In this document: positions 25,269-35,515 of the stretch, piece after piece | How the letters are laid out: each line of letters starts with the position of its first letter | Position numbering within the stretch: the stretch's first letter is position 1 | DNA from: an uncultured Schaedlerella sp. | GTDB taxonomy: Bacteria > Bacillota > Clostridia > Lachnospirales > Lachnospiraceae | Direction of reading: 5' to 3' | Assembly (NCBI GenBank): GCA_934435195.1 | Contig: CAKSAJ010000001.1 | Coordinates: forward strand, 197,921-261,920 | Length of the DNA: 64,000 bases | Program-made: the position numbers and the translations under genes | The notes under the pieces: model-generated | The model's database searches: none | Seen by the model: the letters and a program-made list of their open reading frames with translations, nothing else | What the model was told of the DNA's origin: nothing

Positions 25269-26876
25269 TTATGATGAAAACGCCTCATATTTTTTTATAA
25301 TTGCCTCTGCTACTTTCATTCCATCCATTGCCGCAGAAGTGATACCTCCTGCATATCCGGCACCTTCTCCACATGGATAAATACCCTTGCAAGTACTCTC
25401 AAAAGACTCTTCCCGTAAAATTTTAACCGGTGATGATGTTCTGCTCTCTACACCCGACAGTAACGCATCTTCTCTTGCAAACCCGTGAATTTTATGATCC
25501 ATATTTAAAATTCCCTGTTCGATTGATTTGGCAAGTTCATCCGGAAAAATAGCACGGACATTAGCCAGACGATAATTTCCTTTCATCCGTGGACGTATAT
25601 CACCAAGCTTTTCTGTCGGTATGTTGTCACAAAAATCTTTATAGCACTGTACTGGGATATTTCCCTGACCAATTTGATAAGCGCGTTCTTCCAGCTTTCT
25701 TTGAAATGCTATTCCGGCAAGTGGCGAATCAGATTCAAAATCCTGTGGTGTAACTGTCACAATTACCGCACTATTTGCATTTTCCCCGGAACGATCATGA
25801 TAACTCATTCCATTTACTGCAAGTTTTCCTTCCTCAGATGAAGCATTCACAACATATCCTCCAGGACACATGCAGAAAGTATAAACGCCTCTTTTATTTT
25901 CTAATTGTGTCGTCAGTTTATATGCTGCTGCCGGAAATAAATCTGCCATTTCTTTTCCATACTGTGCTTCCTGAATCATTTTTTGCGGATGTTCAATACG
26001 AACACCTACAGCAAATGATTTTGCCTGCATAGGAATCCCTTCATCATATAAAACCTGAAAAGTATCTCTTGCGCTATGTCCAATCGCAAGAATCAAAACA
26101 TCACAATCTATTTTTTCAGAATTATTTATTATGATTTGTTTTAAGTGTCTGTCACTTTTTTCAGACCCCTCAAAAACAAAATCTGTTACCTGTGCATGAA
26201 AACGCACCTCACCCCCAAGTGACAGAATTTCACGACGCATATTTGAGACAACGCAAGCCAATACATCCGTTCCGATATGAGGCTTTTGTTCATAAAGAAT
26301 TGCTGGATCAGCTCCAAACTTCACAAATGTTTCTAAAACGAAATTATTTCTGCCAAATTTATCCTTAACAAGCGTGTTGAGTTTCCCATCTGAAAAAGTT
26401 CCGGCACCGCCCTCTCCAAATTGGACATTTGATTTTGGATTTAGAATTCCTGTATTCCAGAATTTTTCTACATCCTGCATTCTTTCTTCTACCATAGCCC
26501 CGCGTTCAACCAAGATTGGTTGATATCCTTGCACTGCCAATGAGTACGCACAGAAAAGCCCAGCCGGACCAGCCCCGACGATAATCGGCCGATGTCGTAG
26601 CTTCATTGTCCCGGCTTTGGGAAATTCATATGCTTTTTGAAAAACTTTTTGAACTTTATTCTTTGCCTTTTTTAAAATACGCTCTTCATTTTTCACTTGA
26701 AAATCAATGGCGTATGAATAAAAAATAGTCGGTTTTTTCCTTGCATCGATAGAACGTTTATGAATATGATATTCTAACAATTCCTCTTCTTTTAAATGCA
26801 CTGTCGTAAGCAATGCTTTTTTTAACTCCTGTTCTGTATGATCAGGAGCTAATTTCAACTGATTAATTCGAAGCAT
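25269..26876 (-). CDS. FAD-dependent oxidoreductase, COG2509 type
   Basis: 535 residues from ATG 26876, which follows AAGGAGG; the frame opens 189 bases earlier inside the upstream gene, but that stretch is not plausible. An N-terminal domain of about 90 residues (M-L-R-I-N-Q-L-K-L) precedes the Rossmann FAD site I-I-V-G-A-G-P-A-G-L-F near 97-107 and E-R-G at the end of the second strand. The C-terminus has G-E-G-A-G-Y-A-G-G-I. The substrate of this family is not known. It overlaps the COG2081-type gene by 14 bases, indicating coupled translation. Confidence 0.85.
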   Translation of the reverse strand: MLRINQLKLAPDHTEQELKKALLTTVHLKEEELLEYHIHKRSIDARKKPTIFYSYAIDFQVKNEERILKKAKNKVQKVFQKAYEFPKAGTMKLRHRPIIVGAGPAGLFCAYSLAVQGYQPILVERGAMVEERMQDVEKFWNTGILNPKSNVQFGEGGAGTFSDGKLNTLVKDKFGRNNFVLETFVKFGADPAILYEQKPHIGTDVLACVVSNMRREILSLGGEVRFHAQVTDFVFEGSEKSDRHLKQIIINNSEKIDCDVLILAIGHSARDTFQVLYDEGIPMQAKSFAVGVRIEHPQKMIQEAQYGKEMADLFPAAAYKLTTQLENKRGVYTFCMCPGGYVVNASSEEGKLAVNGMSYHDRSGENANSAVIVTVTPQDFESDSPLAGIAFQRKLEERAYQIGQGNIPVQCYKDFCDNIPTEKLGDIRPRMKGNYRLANVRAIFPDELAKSIEQGILNMDHKIHGFAREDALLSGVESRTSSPVKILREESFESTCKGIYPCGEGAGYAGGITSAAMDGMKVAEAIIKKYEAFSS

Positions 26877-28092
26877 TTCCTGCTGCCTCCTTCCCTGCAA
26901 CAAATCCACTTGACCATGCCCATTGTAAATTATAGCCTCCGCAGATTCCATCCACATCAAGAAGCTCTCCTGCGAAATAAATTCCCGGAACATAGTTTGA
27001 CTCCAACGTATCAGGATTGATCTCCGTTGTATCAACACCTCCACAACAAATTTGTGCCTGTTCAAATGAATTTGTCTCTGTAATATGTGTTCGTAAATGC
27101 TGGATCAACAGTACTAATTTTTCAAGTTGTTCCCCGGACAAGTCAGACACTCTCATTTCTTTTGGCAGCCGTGAAAGTCGAATCCACAGTTCACAAAGCT
27201 TTTTAGGAAATACTCCGGTAAAAAACTCATCTAATGTTTTATATGGGCACAAAGTGATTCGTTCTTGTAAAAATAATAAAAATTCCTCTTTATTCATATC
27301 CGGCATAAAATTCAAAATAGCTGTAACTGACTGTTTTTTATATAGAGCCTTTGCCGCATAACGACTTACCTGAAATACCGGAATGCCGGAAATACCATAA
27401 TTCGTCAGCTGAATTTCCCCCGTATCTGATGCGAGAAAAATGTCATCAGCATAAATTTCAACAGTACCTTGAACTCTCACCCCCGAAATACTTTTATAAA
27501 ATTTCTCTGCACATCGAAGCTGAACAAGTGCCGGAAGCACCGGAACGATTCTGTGACCAAATAATTTTGCTAATTGATATCCAGAACCATCCGATCCTGT
27601 CACCGGTGCTGCCTTTGATCCACAGGCAAGAATAACACTGTCTGCGGTGATTGTTTTTTTATCGGTAGTAACGCGAATCCCTCTTTTTACTGGTTGAATA
27701 TCCAGAACATTTATTTCTGTCATGACACAAATATCTAATTTTGCAACTTCTATCTGTAATACCTCCAGTATGGCAGCCGCCTGATCAGAATACGGATATA
27801 AATAGCCATTTCTATCCTTTGGATAAATTCCAAGCTCTTTAAAAAATGAAATTGTTTTTTCTACATTAAATTTTTGAATGATATTCCATGCAAAATCTCT
27901 GTTATCCGAACGATAACATGCAGGTGTCTGATAAGTATTTGTAAAATTACAACGCCCATTTCCGGTTGATAAAATCTTTTTTCCAATTCGTTCTTTATGT
28001 TCCAGAATGGTTACCCTTGCTCCCTCACGTGCGGAGGTGATCGCAGCCATCATTCCGGCTGCACCACCCCCGATTACTGCGACATGTCTCAT
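26863..28092 (-). CDS. FAD-binding oxidoreductase of the HI0933/COG2081 family
   Basis: 409 residues. The N-terminal dinucleotide fold is V-I-G-G-G-A-A-G-M-M-A-A, then E-H-K-E-R-I-G-K-K-I-L-S-T-G-N-G-R-C-N near 30-48, the hallmark of this flavoprotein family. The C-terminus has A-G-E-L-L-D-V-D-G-I-C-G-G-Y-N-L-Q. Related enzymes are annotated as aminoacetone oxidase-like; the reaction is unproven. It lies between the PLP-lyase-like gene and the second flavoprotein gene in the mutS operon. Confidence 0.88.
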   Translation of the reverse strand: MRHVAVIGGGAAGMMAAITSAREGARVTILEHKERIGKKILSTGNGRCNFTNTYQTPACYRSDNRDFAWNIIQKFNVEKTISFFKELGIYPKDRNGYLYPYSDQAAAILEVLQIEVAKLDICVMTEINVLDIQPVKRGIRVTTDKKTITADSVILACGSKAAPVTGSDGSGYQLAKLFGHRIVPVLPALVQLRCAEKFYKSISGVRVQGTVEIYADDIFLASDTGEIQLTNYGISGIPVFQVSRYAAKALYKKQSVTAILNFMPDMNKEEFLLFLQERITLCPYKTLDEFFTGVFPKKLCELWIRLSRLPKEMRVSDLSGEQLEKLVLLIQHLRTHITETNSFEQAQICCGGVDTTEINPDTLESNYVPGIYFAGELLDVDGICGGYNLQWAWSSGFVAGKEAAGNASN

Positions 28093-28107
28093 TAATCTAT
28101 CCTCTGA

Positions 28108-29412
28108 CTACAAATTTTTTAATTGTTCTTCTGTTACAATACCTGCCGATACAAGCTGCTGCAAGGATTGTAAAATTCCCAGCTTTGCATGTGGCCATGT
28201 AAGACCGCCCTGAAAATATACAGCATATGGTGGCTTAATAGGACCATCCGCGCTTAATTCGATTGAAGAACCCTGTACAAATGCTCCTGCTGCCATAATC
28301 ACATCACTGTCATATCCAGGCATTGCCCATGGCACCGGCGTTACAAAACTATCCACCGGTGCAGCGGCCTGAACTCCCTTGCAAAATGCGATCACCCCTT
28401 CAGCAGTTCCTAATTCAACAGCCTGAATAATATCATGTCTGGATTCCTGGCCATTCGGAATAACGCCAAACCCAAGACGTTCATATATATTAGCAGCAAA
28501 TACAGCTCCTTTAATTGCACTGCTGACAACAGTTGGTGCCAGGAAAAATCCTTGATAAAACGACTGCATTACACCAAGCGATGCTCCAACTTCTTTTCCA
28601 AGTCCTGGTGAAGTAAGACGATACGCACAGTTTTCAATCAGATCACTGCGTCCTGCAACATATCCACCGATTGGAGCAAGTCCACCACCCGGATTTTTGA
28701 TCAAAGAACCAACGATCATATCTGCTCCTACATCACTTGGTTCAATCGTCTCAACAAATTCCCCATAACAGTTATCAACCATACAAATTACGTCTGGTTT
28801 AATCTTTTTTACAAATGCAATCAGTTCACCAATTTTTTCTACTGAATAACTAGGACGGGTCTGATAACCTTTTGAACGTTGAATCGTAATCAGTTTTGTT
28901 TTCTCATTGATTGCTTTCTCAATGGCCGGATAATCAAAATAACCATCTTCCAAAAGTTCAACCTGACGATATGTAATTCCGTATTCAGCAAGAGAACCTT
29001 TTGATGGACGAATTCCAATTACCTCTTCCAAAGTATCATAAGGTTTTCCAACCGGAGAGAGGAGTTCGTCTCCCGGACGTAAATTTGCGGATAGTGCAAG
29101 TGCAAGTGCATGTGTTCCACAAGTGATTTGTGGACGAACCAATGCTGCTTCTGTGTGGAACGTATCTGCATAAACCTGCTCTAAAGTATCACGTCCCTGA
29201 TCGTTGTATCCATATCCGCTTGCATAGTGAAAGCAGCCTTCATTGACGCGATTTTTTTGCATCGCATGAAGAACCTTTAATTGATTATATTCTGCTACCT
29301 TGTCAAAATTTGTAAATCGTGGTTTCAACTCTTGCTCGATTCTATTTCCGGCATCAAGCACCACTTTTGATATTCCTAAATTTTGATACATTTCATCCAT
29401 TATTGTATTCAT
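28108..29412 (-). CDS. PLP-dependent lyase-like protein (methionine gamma-lyase/aluminum-resistance family, COG4100)
   Basis: 434 residues of the fold-type I PLP enzymes. The likely PLP lysine is in G-S-L-I-K-N-P-G-G-G-L near 237, with D-N-C-Y-G-E-F upstream as the cofactor Asp region. The family is annotated as aluminum resistance or cystathionine/methionine lyase; substrate unknown. The start at 29412 follows AGAGGA by 7 bases and overlaps miaA by 20 bases. It shares the mutS-mutL-miaA operon, a frequent arrangement in Clostridia. Confidence 0.88.
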   Translation of the reverse strand: MNTIMDEMYQNLGISKVVLDAGNRIEQELKPRFTNFDKVAEYNQLKVLHAMQKNRVNEGCFHYASGYGYNDQGRDTLEQVYADTFHTEAALVRPQITCGTHALALALSANLRPGDELLSPVGKPYDTLEEVIGIRPSKGSLAEYGITYRQVELLEDGYFDYPAIEKAINEKTKLITIQRSKGYQTRPSYSVEKIGELIAFVKKIKPDVICMVDNCYGEFVETIEPSDVGADMIVGSLIKNPGGGLAPIGGYVAGRSDLIENCAYRLTSPGLGKEVGASLGVMQSFYQGFFLAPTVVSSAIKGAVFAANIYERLGFGVIPNGQESRHDIIQAVELGTAEGVIAFCKGVQAAAPVDSFVTPVPWAMPGYDSDVIMAAGAFVQGSSIELSADGPIKPPYAVYFQGGLTWPHAKLGILQSLQQLVSAGIVTEEQLKNL

Positions 29413-30355
29413 TTATAATTCCTCTTTCTTTCAATTCCTGAAGCATTGCTTTTAGAATTCTTTCTTCGTTATATTCATATTCTTTTTTATCAATCCACGT
29501 AACATCAGATTCTCTTTTAAACCATGTTATTTGTCGCTTTGCAAAATGTCTTGTATCCCGCTTGATAATTTCAACAGCCTCTTCCAACGAACACTTATTA
29601 TCCAAGTAATCTAGCATTTCTTTATATCCAAGACCTTGCATGGAAACCATATCTCTTGTATAACCTTTTTCTTTTAAAGACTGTACTTCACTTACCAGAC
29701 CTTCATTTATCATCTGATCCACACGAAGATTAATTTTCTCATATAAATGTGCTCTCTCATCATTCAATACAAAATAAGAGAAATTATATGGAGATACTTT
29801 TTTTCGTTGTTCTTCATTATGCTCTGATATTTTTTCTCCTGTTTGATGAAAATATTCTAATGCACGAATGACACGTTTTACATTATTGGCATGAATATCC
29901 TGTGCCGATTTTTCGTCTACTTCCCGTAAAAGGTCATGAAGATATTCTGCACCTTTTGTTTGTGCCAGTTTTTCCAGTTCTTCTCGATAAGATGTATCTT
30001 TTTCGTTTTCAGAAAAGTCAATATCATACAAAACCGCCTGAATATAAAATCCGGTTCCTCCTACAAGGATTGGTATTTTCCCTTTCTCATAGATTTTCTG
30101 TATTGCCTGTTTTGCCATCTGCTGAAAAAGAACAACATGAAATTCTTCATCCGGCTCCAAGATATCTACAAGATAATGTGGAACTCCTTCCATTTCTGAA
30201 GGCTTTATCTTTGCTGAGCCAATATCCATCTGTTTATAGACCTGCATGGAATCAGCAGAAATAATTTCTCCGCCAATTGCTTTGGCAAGGCCGATAGATG
30301 CTTTTGTTTTTCCAACAGCCGTTGGTCCTGTTAAAATAACTAAAGGTTTTTTCAT
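29393..30355 (-). CDS. miaA: tRNA dimethylallyltransferase
   Basis: 320 residues from ATG 30355, after AAGAGGATT; a longer frame would run into mutL. P-loop G-P-T-A-V-G-K-T is at 9-16, and S-A-D-S-M-Q-V-Y near 34-41 and the later M-Q-G-L-G-Y-K-E segment near 239 are diagnostic. It adds a dimethylallyl group to A37 of tRNAs reading codons starting with U. MiaB, which methylthiolates the product, is encoded about 5 kb away in the same window. It sits directly after mutL. Confidence 0.96.
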   Translation of the reverse strand: MKKPLVILTGPTAVGKTKASIGLAKAIGGEIISADSMQVYKQMDIGSAKIKPSEMEGVPHYLVDILEPDEEFHVVLFQQMAKQAIQKIYEKGKIPILVGGTGFYIQAVLYDIDFSENEKDTSYREELEKLAQTKGAEYLHDLLREVDEKSAQDIHANNVKRVIRALEYFHQTGEKISEHNEEQRKKVSPYNFSYFVLNDERAHLYEKINLRVDQMINEGLVSEVQSLKEKGYTRDMVSMQGLGYKEMLDYLDNKCSLEEAVEIIKRDTRHFAKRQITWFKRESDVTWIDKKEYEYNEERILKAMLQELKERGIINEYNNG

Positions 30356-30356
30356 A

Positions 30357-32357
30357 TTATACAATCCTCTTGAATTTTTTCTCCAATTCTTTTTTTGACA
30401 TTGCAATAATCGTCGGACGGCCATGTGGACAATGATACGGATTCTCCAATTCTAACAGTTCCCCGATCAATGCATCAACTTCTTGTGCAGATAATCGGTT
30501 ATTTCCTTTTACAGCCGCCTTACATGACATAGACGCTACTTTTTCATCAATGATATCCGGTGTCATATTGGTGCTAAGACCATCTGCCAGATTATCGAGC
30601 ATTTCCATAAACAATTCTTTTTTTGCAATGCTAAATAAATTTGCAGGAACTGCACGTATCGCATATTCTTCGCCCCCGAATGGCTCGATTTCAAAACCTA
30701 TACGCTCAAAACGTTCTTTATGTGTCTTAAGCAGTTCTGCTTCCTGCATAGAAAGTGTCAGTATGATCGGAGGACTTAAATACTGTGAGGTAAACTCTCG
30801 GTTTTTCATTTCTTTTAAAGTCCGTTCATATAAAACACGTTCGTGAGCGGCATGCTGGTCTATAATATAAAGATTATCCTGAAATTGAACAAGCCAGTAG
30901 GTATCAAATACTTGTCCAATCAGACGATACTCTGCCCGGACCTCCCGCTTTAATAACTTTTCTTCAAATAAATTCAGCTGCTCTGGTTTCTTCTGGACTA
31001 CCGGTGTCTCATTTATCTTATATGTTGTAGCTTCACGAACCGAAGTCTGTATCCGTTTTTTCTGTTCTTCCGGTCTGAAAATCTTTTTCTGATCTTTCAC
31101 CTCTGCTGAAGAATTCCGATTATGATAAGACATAACACGCTCTCTCATTTTACGGATAAAGTAATCTTCGTTATGGGGTTCCTCCTTCACCGGCTCCGGC
31201 ACTGTCTGTGCCGCAGAATCTATCGGTGTTGTCGCAATCGAAACTGCGGCTTCCTTTGAATCGGATGGCATTACTCGTCTTACAAGTTTAAGATCCGGTG
31301 ACGGAGTCTTCTTTTTTTCCTGAACAGGCGATGTCAATGGTTCTGGAACTTCCACCTGTGGAATCAATTCCGGTTCTAATAATTGTCGATGTATTGCTTC
31401 AAATACAGTTTTATATACTTCTTGTTGATTTTGAAAACGAAGTTCCATCTTTGTCGGATGCACATTTACATCTACTGTTTCTGTATCCACCTGGAAATGC
31501 AATACTACAAATGGAAATTTATGCTGCATCATAAAATCTTTATACGCATCTTCAACAGCTCTTGAGATCATCGTACTTTTTACATAACGTCCATTCACAA
31601 AAAATGTTTCAAAATTTCGGTTTCCTCTTGTGATCAAAGGTTTCCCAAGATACCCGGTAATATAAATGCCTCCTTGCCGATAATCCAATTCCAGTAAATT
31701 AGATGCAACATCACGTCCATAAATATTATAGATCACATCCTTTAATTTGCCACTTCCGGAAGTTCTAAGCTTCTCTTGATTATTATTTAAAAATCGAAAT
31801 GCAACTTCCGGATGAGATAATGCCAAACGTATTAACAAATCTTGTACATGTCCCGCTTCTGTCATTGCAGTTTTTAAAAATTTGCGTCTTGCAGGGACAT
31901 TATAGAATAACTGTCTTATTATAAAAGTTGTTCCGTCAGAAGCTCCGGCTTCATCTAATGAAAGCTCCTGTCCTCCTTCAATCACATATCGTGTTCCAAG
32001 TATAGCCTCTTTTGTTTTTGTGATTACTTCCACCTTTGTAACTGCCGCGATGCTGGATAATGCCTCTCCTCTAAATCCAAGAGATGTAATGTGAAGCAAA
32101 TCCTCCACATTACGGATTTTACTTGTAGAATGGCGCAAAAATGCATTGCGGATATCTTCTTTCATGATACCGCTTCCGTCATCGGTAATACGGATCAAAG
32201 AAATCCCGCCTTCTTCAATCTCAATTGTAACATGTGTTGCTCCGGCATCAATCGCATTTTCTACAAGTTCTTTCACAATAGAAGCCGGTCGTTCAATCAC
32301 TTCCCCGGCGGCAATTTTATCAATTGTAACCTGATCTAATACTTGAATATGCTGCAT
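30357..32357 (-). CDS. mutL: DNA mismatch repair protein MutL
   Basis: 666 residues. The N-terminal GHKL ATPase shows E-L-V-E-N-A-I-D-A-G near 31-40, D-D-G-S-G-I and G-F-R-G-E-A-L-S-S-I. A long linker (about 335-470, rich in Pro, Glu, Lys) leads to the C-terminal dimerisation domain, which keeps the nuclease motif D-Q-H-A-A-H-E-R-V-L-Y-E and C-P-H-G-R-P-T. So this MutL is of the endonuclease type used in bacteria without MutH. It lies 12 bases after mutS. Confidence 0.97.
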   Translation of the reverse strand: MQHIQVLDQVTIDKIAAGEVIERPASIVKELVENAIDAGATHVTIEIEEGGISLIRITDDGSGIMKEDIRNAFLRHSTSKIRNVEDLLHITSLGFRGEALSSIAAVTKVEVITKTKEAILGTRYVIEGGQELSLDEAGASDGTTFIIRQLFYNVPARRKFLKTAMTEAGHVQDLLIRLALSHPEVAFRFLNNNQEKLRTSGSGKLKDVIYNIYGRDVASNLLELDYRQGGIYITGYLGKPLITRGNRNFETFFVNGRYVKSTMISRAVEDAYKDFMMQHKFPFVVLHFQVDTETVDVNVHPTKMELRFQNQQEVYKTVFEAIHRQLLEPELIPQVEVPEPLTSPVQEKKKTPSPDLKLVRRVMPSDSKEAAVSIATTPIDSAAQTVPEPVKEEPHNEDYFIRKMRERVMSYHNRNSSAEVKDQKKIFRPEEQKKRIQTSVREATTYKINETPVVQKKPEQLNLFEEKLLKREVRAEYRLIGQVFDTYWLVQFQDNLYIIDQHAAHERVLYERTLKEMKNREFTSQYLSPPIILTLSMQEAELLKTHKERFERIGFEIEPFGGEEYAIRAVPANLFSIAKKELFMEMLDNLADGLSTNMTPDIIDEKVASMSCKAAVKGNNRLSAQEVDALIGELLELENPYHCPHGRPTIIAMSKKELEKKFKRIV

Positions 32358-32369
32358 GATATACTCCTT

Positions 32370-35021
32370 TTACCAGCGGTTTTTTAATTTGTTCTGAAGT
32401 CTGTAAATGGTATTTAAGGCATCGATTGGAGTCAGATTACCCACATCAATAGATTTCAGTTCTTCAAGAACATCATCATCTTTTACTGTGTCAAATAAAG
32501 AAAACTGTGCAATATCTACTTCATCATATTTTTTAGACTTTGTTTTTTTCTTTGCTTCAGCCTCTCTGGAAGCTATTTCACTGACACGTGAAGTAATATC
32601 TTCATCTGCCAGTTCCTCTACAATTTCTTTTGCCCGATTGATTACAATATCCGGAACTCCTGCCAGTTTTGCTACCTGAATACCATAACTCTTGTCTGCT
32701 CCGCCTTTTACAATCTTTCGCAAAAATACGATATCATCACCTTTTTCTTTCACTGCGATACAATAATTGTTTACATTGTTTATTTTTCCTTCTAACTCTG
32801 TTAGCTCATGATAATGTGTTGCAAATAATGTTTTCGCGCCAAGTAATTTTGCATCACTGATATATTCCACAACAGCCCAGGCAATGGAAAGGCCGTCAAA
32901 TGTACTTGTTCCTCGACCGATTTCATCCAATACAAGCAGACTCTTACTTGTAGCATTTCGTAAAATATTGGCTACTTCCGTCATCTCTACCATAAATGTA
33001 CTTTGTCCTGATGCAAGATCATCTGAGGCTCCGACTCTGGTAAAAATACGATCCACAAGTCCAATGTTTGCTTTGGAAGCAGGCACATAAGAACCAAGTT
33101 GTGCCATCAGTACAATAAGGGCAACTTGTCTCATATATGTAGATTTACCAGCCATATTCGGACCTGTAATAATAGAAATCCTCTGTTTTTTATCATCCAG
33201 CACAGTATCATTGCAAATAAAGGAACCATTTGGAATCATCTGCTCTACAACTGGATGCCGCCCATCTTTAATATCTATTTTCCCCTGAACATTGATTGTA
33301 GGGCGGATATAGTTATTGCGTTCTGCAACAAGTGCAAGGGATGTAAATACATCCAATGCTGCAACTGCTTTCGCTGTCTTCTGAATTCGGACAACTTCTC
33401 CAGCAATCGTATCACGAACAGTACAATACAGTTCATATTCCAGTGCATAAAGTTTATCTTCTGCACCCAAAATAGTGTCTTCGAGTTCTTTTAATTCCGG
33501 TGTAATATATCTCTCGGAATTTGCCAGTGTCTGTTTACGTGTATAATATTCCGGCACAAGCTCTTTATAAGAATTTGTTACTTCCAAATAATATCCAAAC
33601 ACTTTGTTATATTTAATCTTTAGGTTTTTAATTCCTGTCTTTTCGCGTTCCTGTTCTTCCAGTTTCGCAAGCCATGTTTTTCCATCGGATTTTGCACGAC
33701 GGAGCGTATCTACTTCCTCACTGTAGCCATCACGTATAATATTTCCTTCCTTCATAGCAAGTGGTGGTTCTTCCGCAATTGCTGATTTTACAAGGGAGCA
33801 TAAATCCTCCAGCGTATCCATTTCTTTACAAATCTCACATAATAAGTCGGATTTCATATCTTCTAATATATAATGGATAGCCGGCAGCATTTCCAATGAG
33901 CTTGAAAAAGCGGTAAGATCTCGCGGATTGGCAGAGCCATACGTAATTCTTGTAATCAATCTTTCCAAGTCATATACAGGAGATAAATACTCTCTGATTT
34001 CTTCTCTGGAAATAGCCTCTTCTTTTAATTCTGTAACCGCATCCAGACGGCGTTCTATTTCGCTACGCTCAATTAATGGTTGTTCAATGTATTTTCGTAA
34101 TGTTCTGGCACCCATAGCTGTTTTGGTTTTATCCAACACCCATAATAACGAACCTCTTTTTTGTTTTTCACGTAAAGTTTCACATAACTCCAGATTCCGT
34201 CTTGTAGAACTATCCAGCATCATATATTTTCCGGTCGTATACGGTGTAATATGTGTCATATGGGACAGATCATTTTTTTGTGTTTCCAATAAATATTGAA
34301 GCAGTGCCCCTGCGCTGATTACTCCGCAGTCATAATCTGAAAGCCCCAGTCCTTGTAGCGAAGATACTTTGAAATGTTCCATTAATTTAGATTTACAGAT
34401 TTCATCATCAAAATACCATGATTCTAATGAATAAATTGTTATTCCAAGTCGATTTTTCATATCTTCAAGATCCATTCCACTCATGTAGAATGATTCATTA
34501 CAAATAATTTCTGACGGCATAAATTTAAAAATCTCATCTTTTAATTTTTGCCCGTCCGGCAGTTCTGTCACAAAATAATCTCCGGTAGTTACATCTGCAA
34601 CTGACAGTCCATAACGATCAGCAATGTATACAATACACATAATATAATTATTCTTGCTCTCGTCAATTGCAGCTGCATCCAAAATAGTTCCAGGCGTTAC
34701 AATTCGAACTACTTCACGCTTTACAATGCCTTTCGCCTGTTTTGGATCCTCAACCTGCTCACAGATTGCTACTTTATATCCCTTGGATACTAATTTTGTC
34801 AAATATCCATCTACTGCGTGATAAGGAACCCCGCACATTGGTGCACGTTCTTCCATCCCACAATTCTTTCCTGTCAACGTGATCTCTAATTCTTTGGATG
34901 CAGTCAATGCATCATCAAAAAACATCTCATAGAAATCACCTAATCTATAAAATAAAATGCAGTCCGGATATTGAGACTTTGTCTCCATATATTGCTGCAT
35001 CATCGGTGTCATTTCAGCCAC
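32370..35021 (-). CDS. mutS: DNA mismatch repair protein MutS
   Basis: 883 residues, the normal size. The mismatch-binding domain carries F-Y-E in L-G-D-F-Y-E-M-F near 27-34. The core and clamp follow, then the ATPase with Walker A G-P-N-M-A-G-K-S near 619-626, D-D-L-A-S-G-Q-S-T-F and L-D-E-I-G-R-G-T-S. It recognises mispairs and recruits MutL. It is first in mutS-mutL-miaA and two flavoprotein genes, with an extended -10 promoter upstream. Confidence 0.98.
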   Translation of the reverse strand: MAEMTPMMQQYMETKSQYPDCILFYRLGDFYEMFFDDALTASKELEITLTGKNCGMEERAPMCGVPYHAVDGYLTKLVSKGYKVAICEQVEDPKQAKGIVKREVVRIVTPGTILDAAAIDESKNNYIMCIVYIADRYGLSVADVTTGDYFVTELPDGQKLKDEIFKFMPSEIICNESFYMSGMDLEDMKNRLGITIYSLESWYFDDEICKSKLMEHFKVSSLQGLGLSDYDCGVISAGALLQYLLETQKNDLSHMTHITPYTTGKYMMLDSSTRRNLELCETLREKQKRGSLLWVLDKTKTAMGARTLRKYIEQPLIERSEIERRLDAVTELKEEAISREEIREYLSPVYDLERLITRITYGSANPRDLTAFSSSLEMLPAIHYILEDMKSDLLCEICKEMDTLEDLCSLVKSAIAEEPPLAMKEGNIIRDGYSEEVDTLRRAKSDGKTWLAKLEEQEREKTGIKNLKIKYNKVFGYYLEVTNSYKELVPEYYTRKQTLANSERYITPELKELEDTILGAEDKLYALEYELYCTVRDTIAGEVVRIQKTAKAVAALDVFTSLALVAERNNYIRPTINVQGKIDIKDGRHPVVEQMIPNGSFICNDTVLDDKKQRISIITGPNMAGKSTYMRQVALIVLMAQLGSYVPASKANIGLVDRIFTRVGASDDLASGQSTFMVEMTEVANILRNATSKSLLVLDEIGRGTSTFDGLSIAWAVVEYISDAKLLGAKTLFATHYHELTELEGKINNVNNYCIAVKEKGDDIVFLRKIVKGGADKSYGIQVAKLAGVPDIVINRAKEIVEELADEDITSRVSEIASREAEAKKKTKSKKYDEVDIAQFSLFDTVKDDDVLEELKSIDVGNLTPIDALNTIYRLQNKLKNRW

Positions 35022-35075
35022 TTATTACGCCATCCTTTCAATTCAAATTAATGTATCTCAAAAGAAATCCAATTT

Positions 35076-35084
35076 ATTATAGCA
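35076..35084 (-). promoter_or_regulatory. Extended -10 promoter of mutS
   Basis: The minus strand reads TGCTATAAT, a perfect extended -10, about 55 bases before the mutS ATG. The -35 is poor. Confidence 0.55.
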
Positions 35085-35096
35085 TTTTTCGACTTT

Positions 35097-35513
35097 TTAT
35101 AAAACATGGATATGTGGTTTTTTTTCACCACATATAAAATGTAAAAAATATGCTGATAAATAAATAGCTATCACGCATAACCCGGAAAATAAAATAATGA
35201 ATGCCAAACAAATTTGTCCAAGAAGATGAAACGGCTGATCCGAATAATCCCACACATTCAGCTTCAGCCATTTATTTACAATAATTCCTGTAATAAATTC
35301 TCCTGCAGTAACAAAGATCGAACACCTTACTACCTGCATCCACAATGGGTCCTCCCACTTTGTCCACATTCCCTGCTGCCCACAAAAAGTCATACAGACT
35401 CCTCCCAGCACAAACATGGACCAATGTGAAAAGCCTCGAAAAATCACTTCTATTCCGTAATATAACATTCCGCCCAAAATCCATAATCCAGTGTATTCTT
35501 TTAGTTTTTTCAT
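35097..35513 (-). CDS. Small CmpB-type (putative ABC-transporter type IV) membrane protein
   Basis: 138 residues with about four transmembrane helices. The C-terminal half has W-D-Y-S-D-Q-P-F-H-L-L-G-Q-I-C, the signature of the PF06541-type membrane family. No ATPase subunit is adjacent, so the transporter label is a family name only and function is unknown. The ribosome site AGGAGGA is part of a stable hairpin that ends two bases before the ATG. Expression may therefore depend on that structure or on translation through it. Confidence 0.72.
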   Translation of the reverse strand: MKKLKEYTGLWILGGMLYYGIEVIFRGFSHWSMFVLGGVCMTFCGQQGMWTKWEDPLWMQVVRCSIFVTAGEFITGIIVNKWLKLNVWDYSDQPFHLLGQICLAFIILFSGLCVIAIYLSAYFLHFICGEKKPHIHVL

Positions 35514-35515
35514 GC

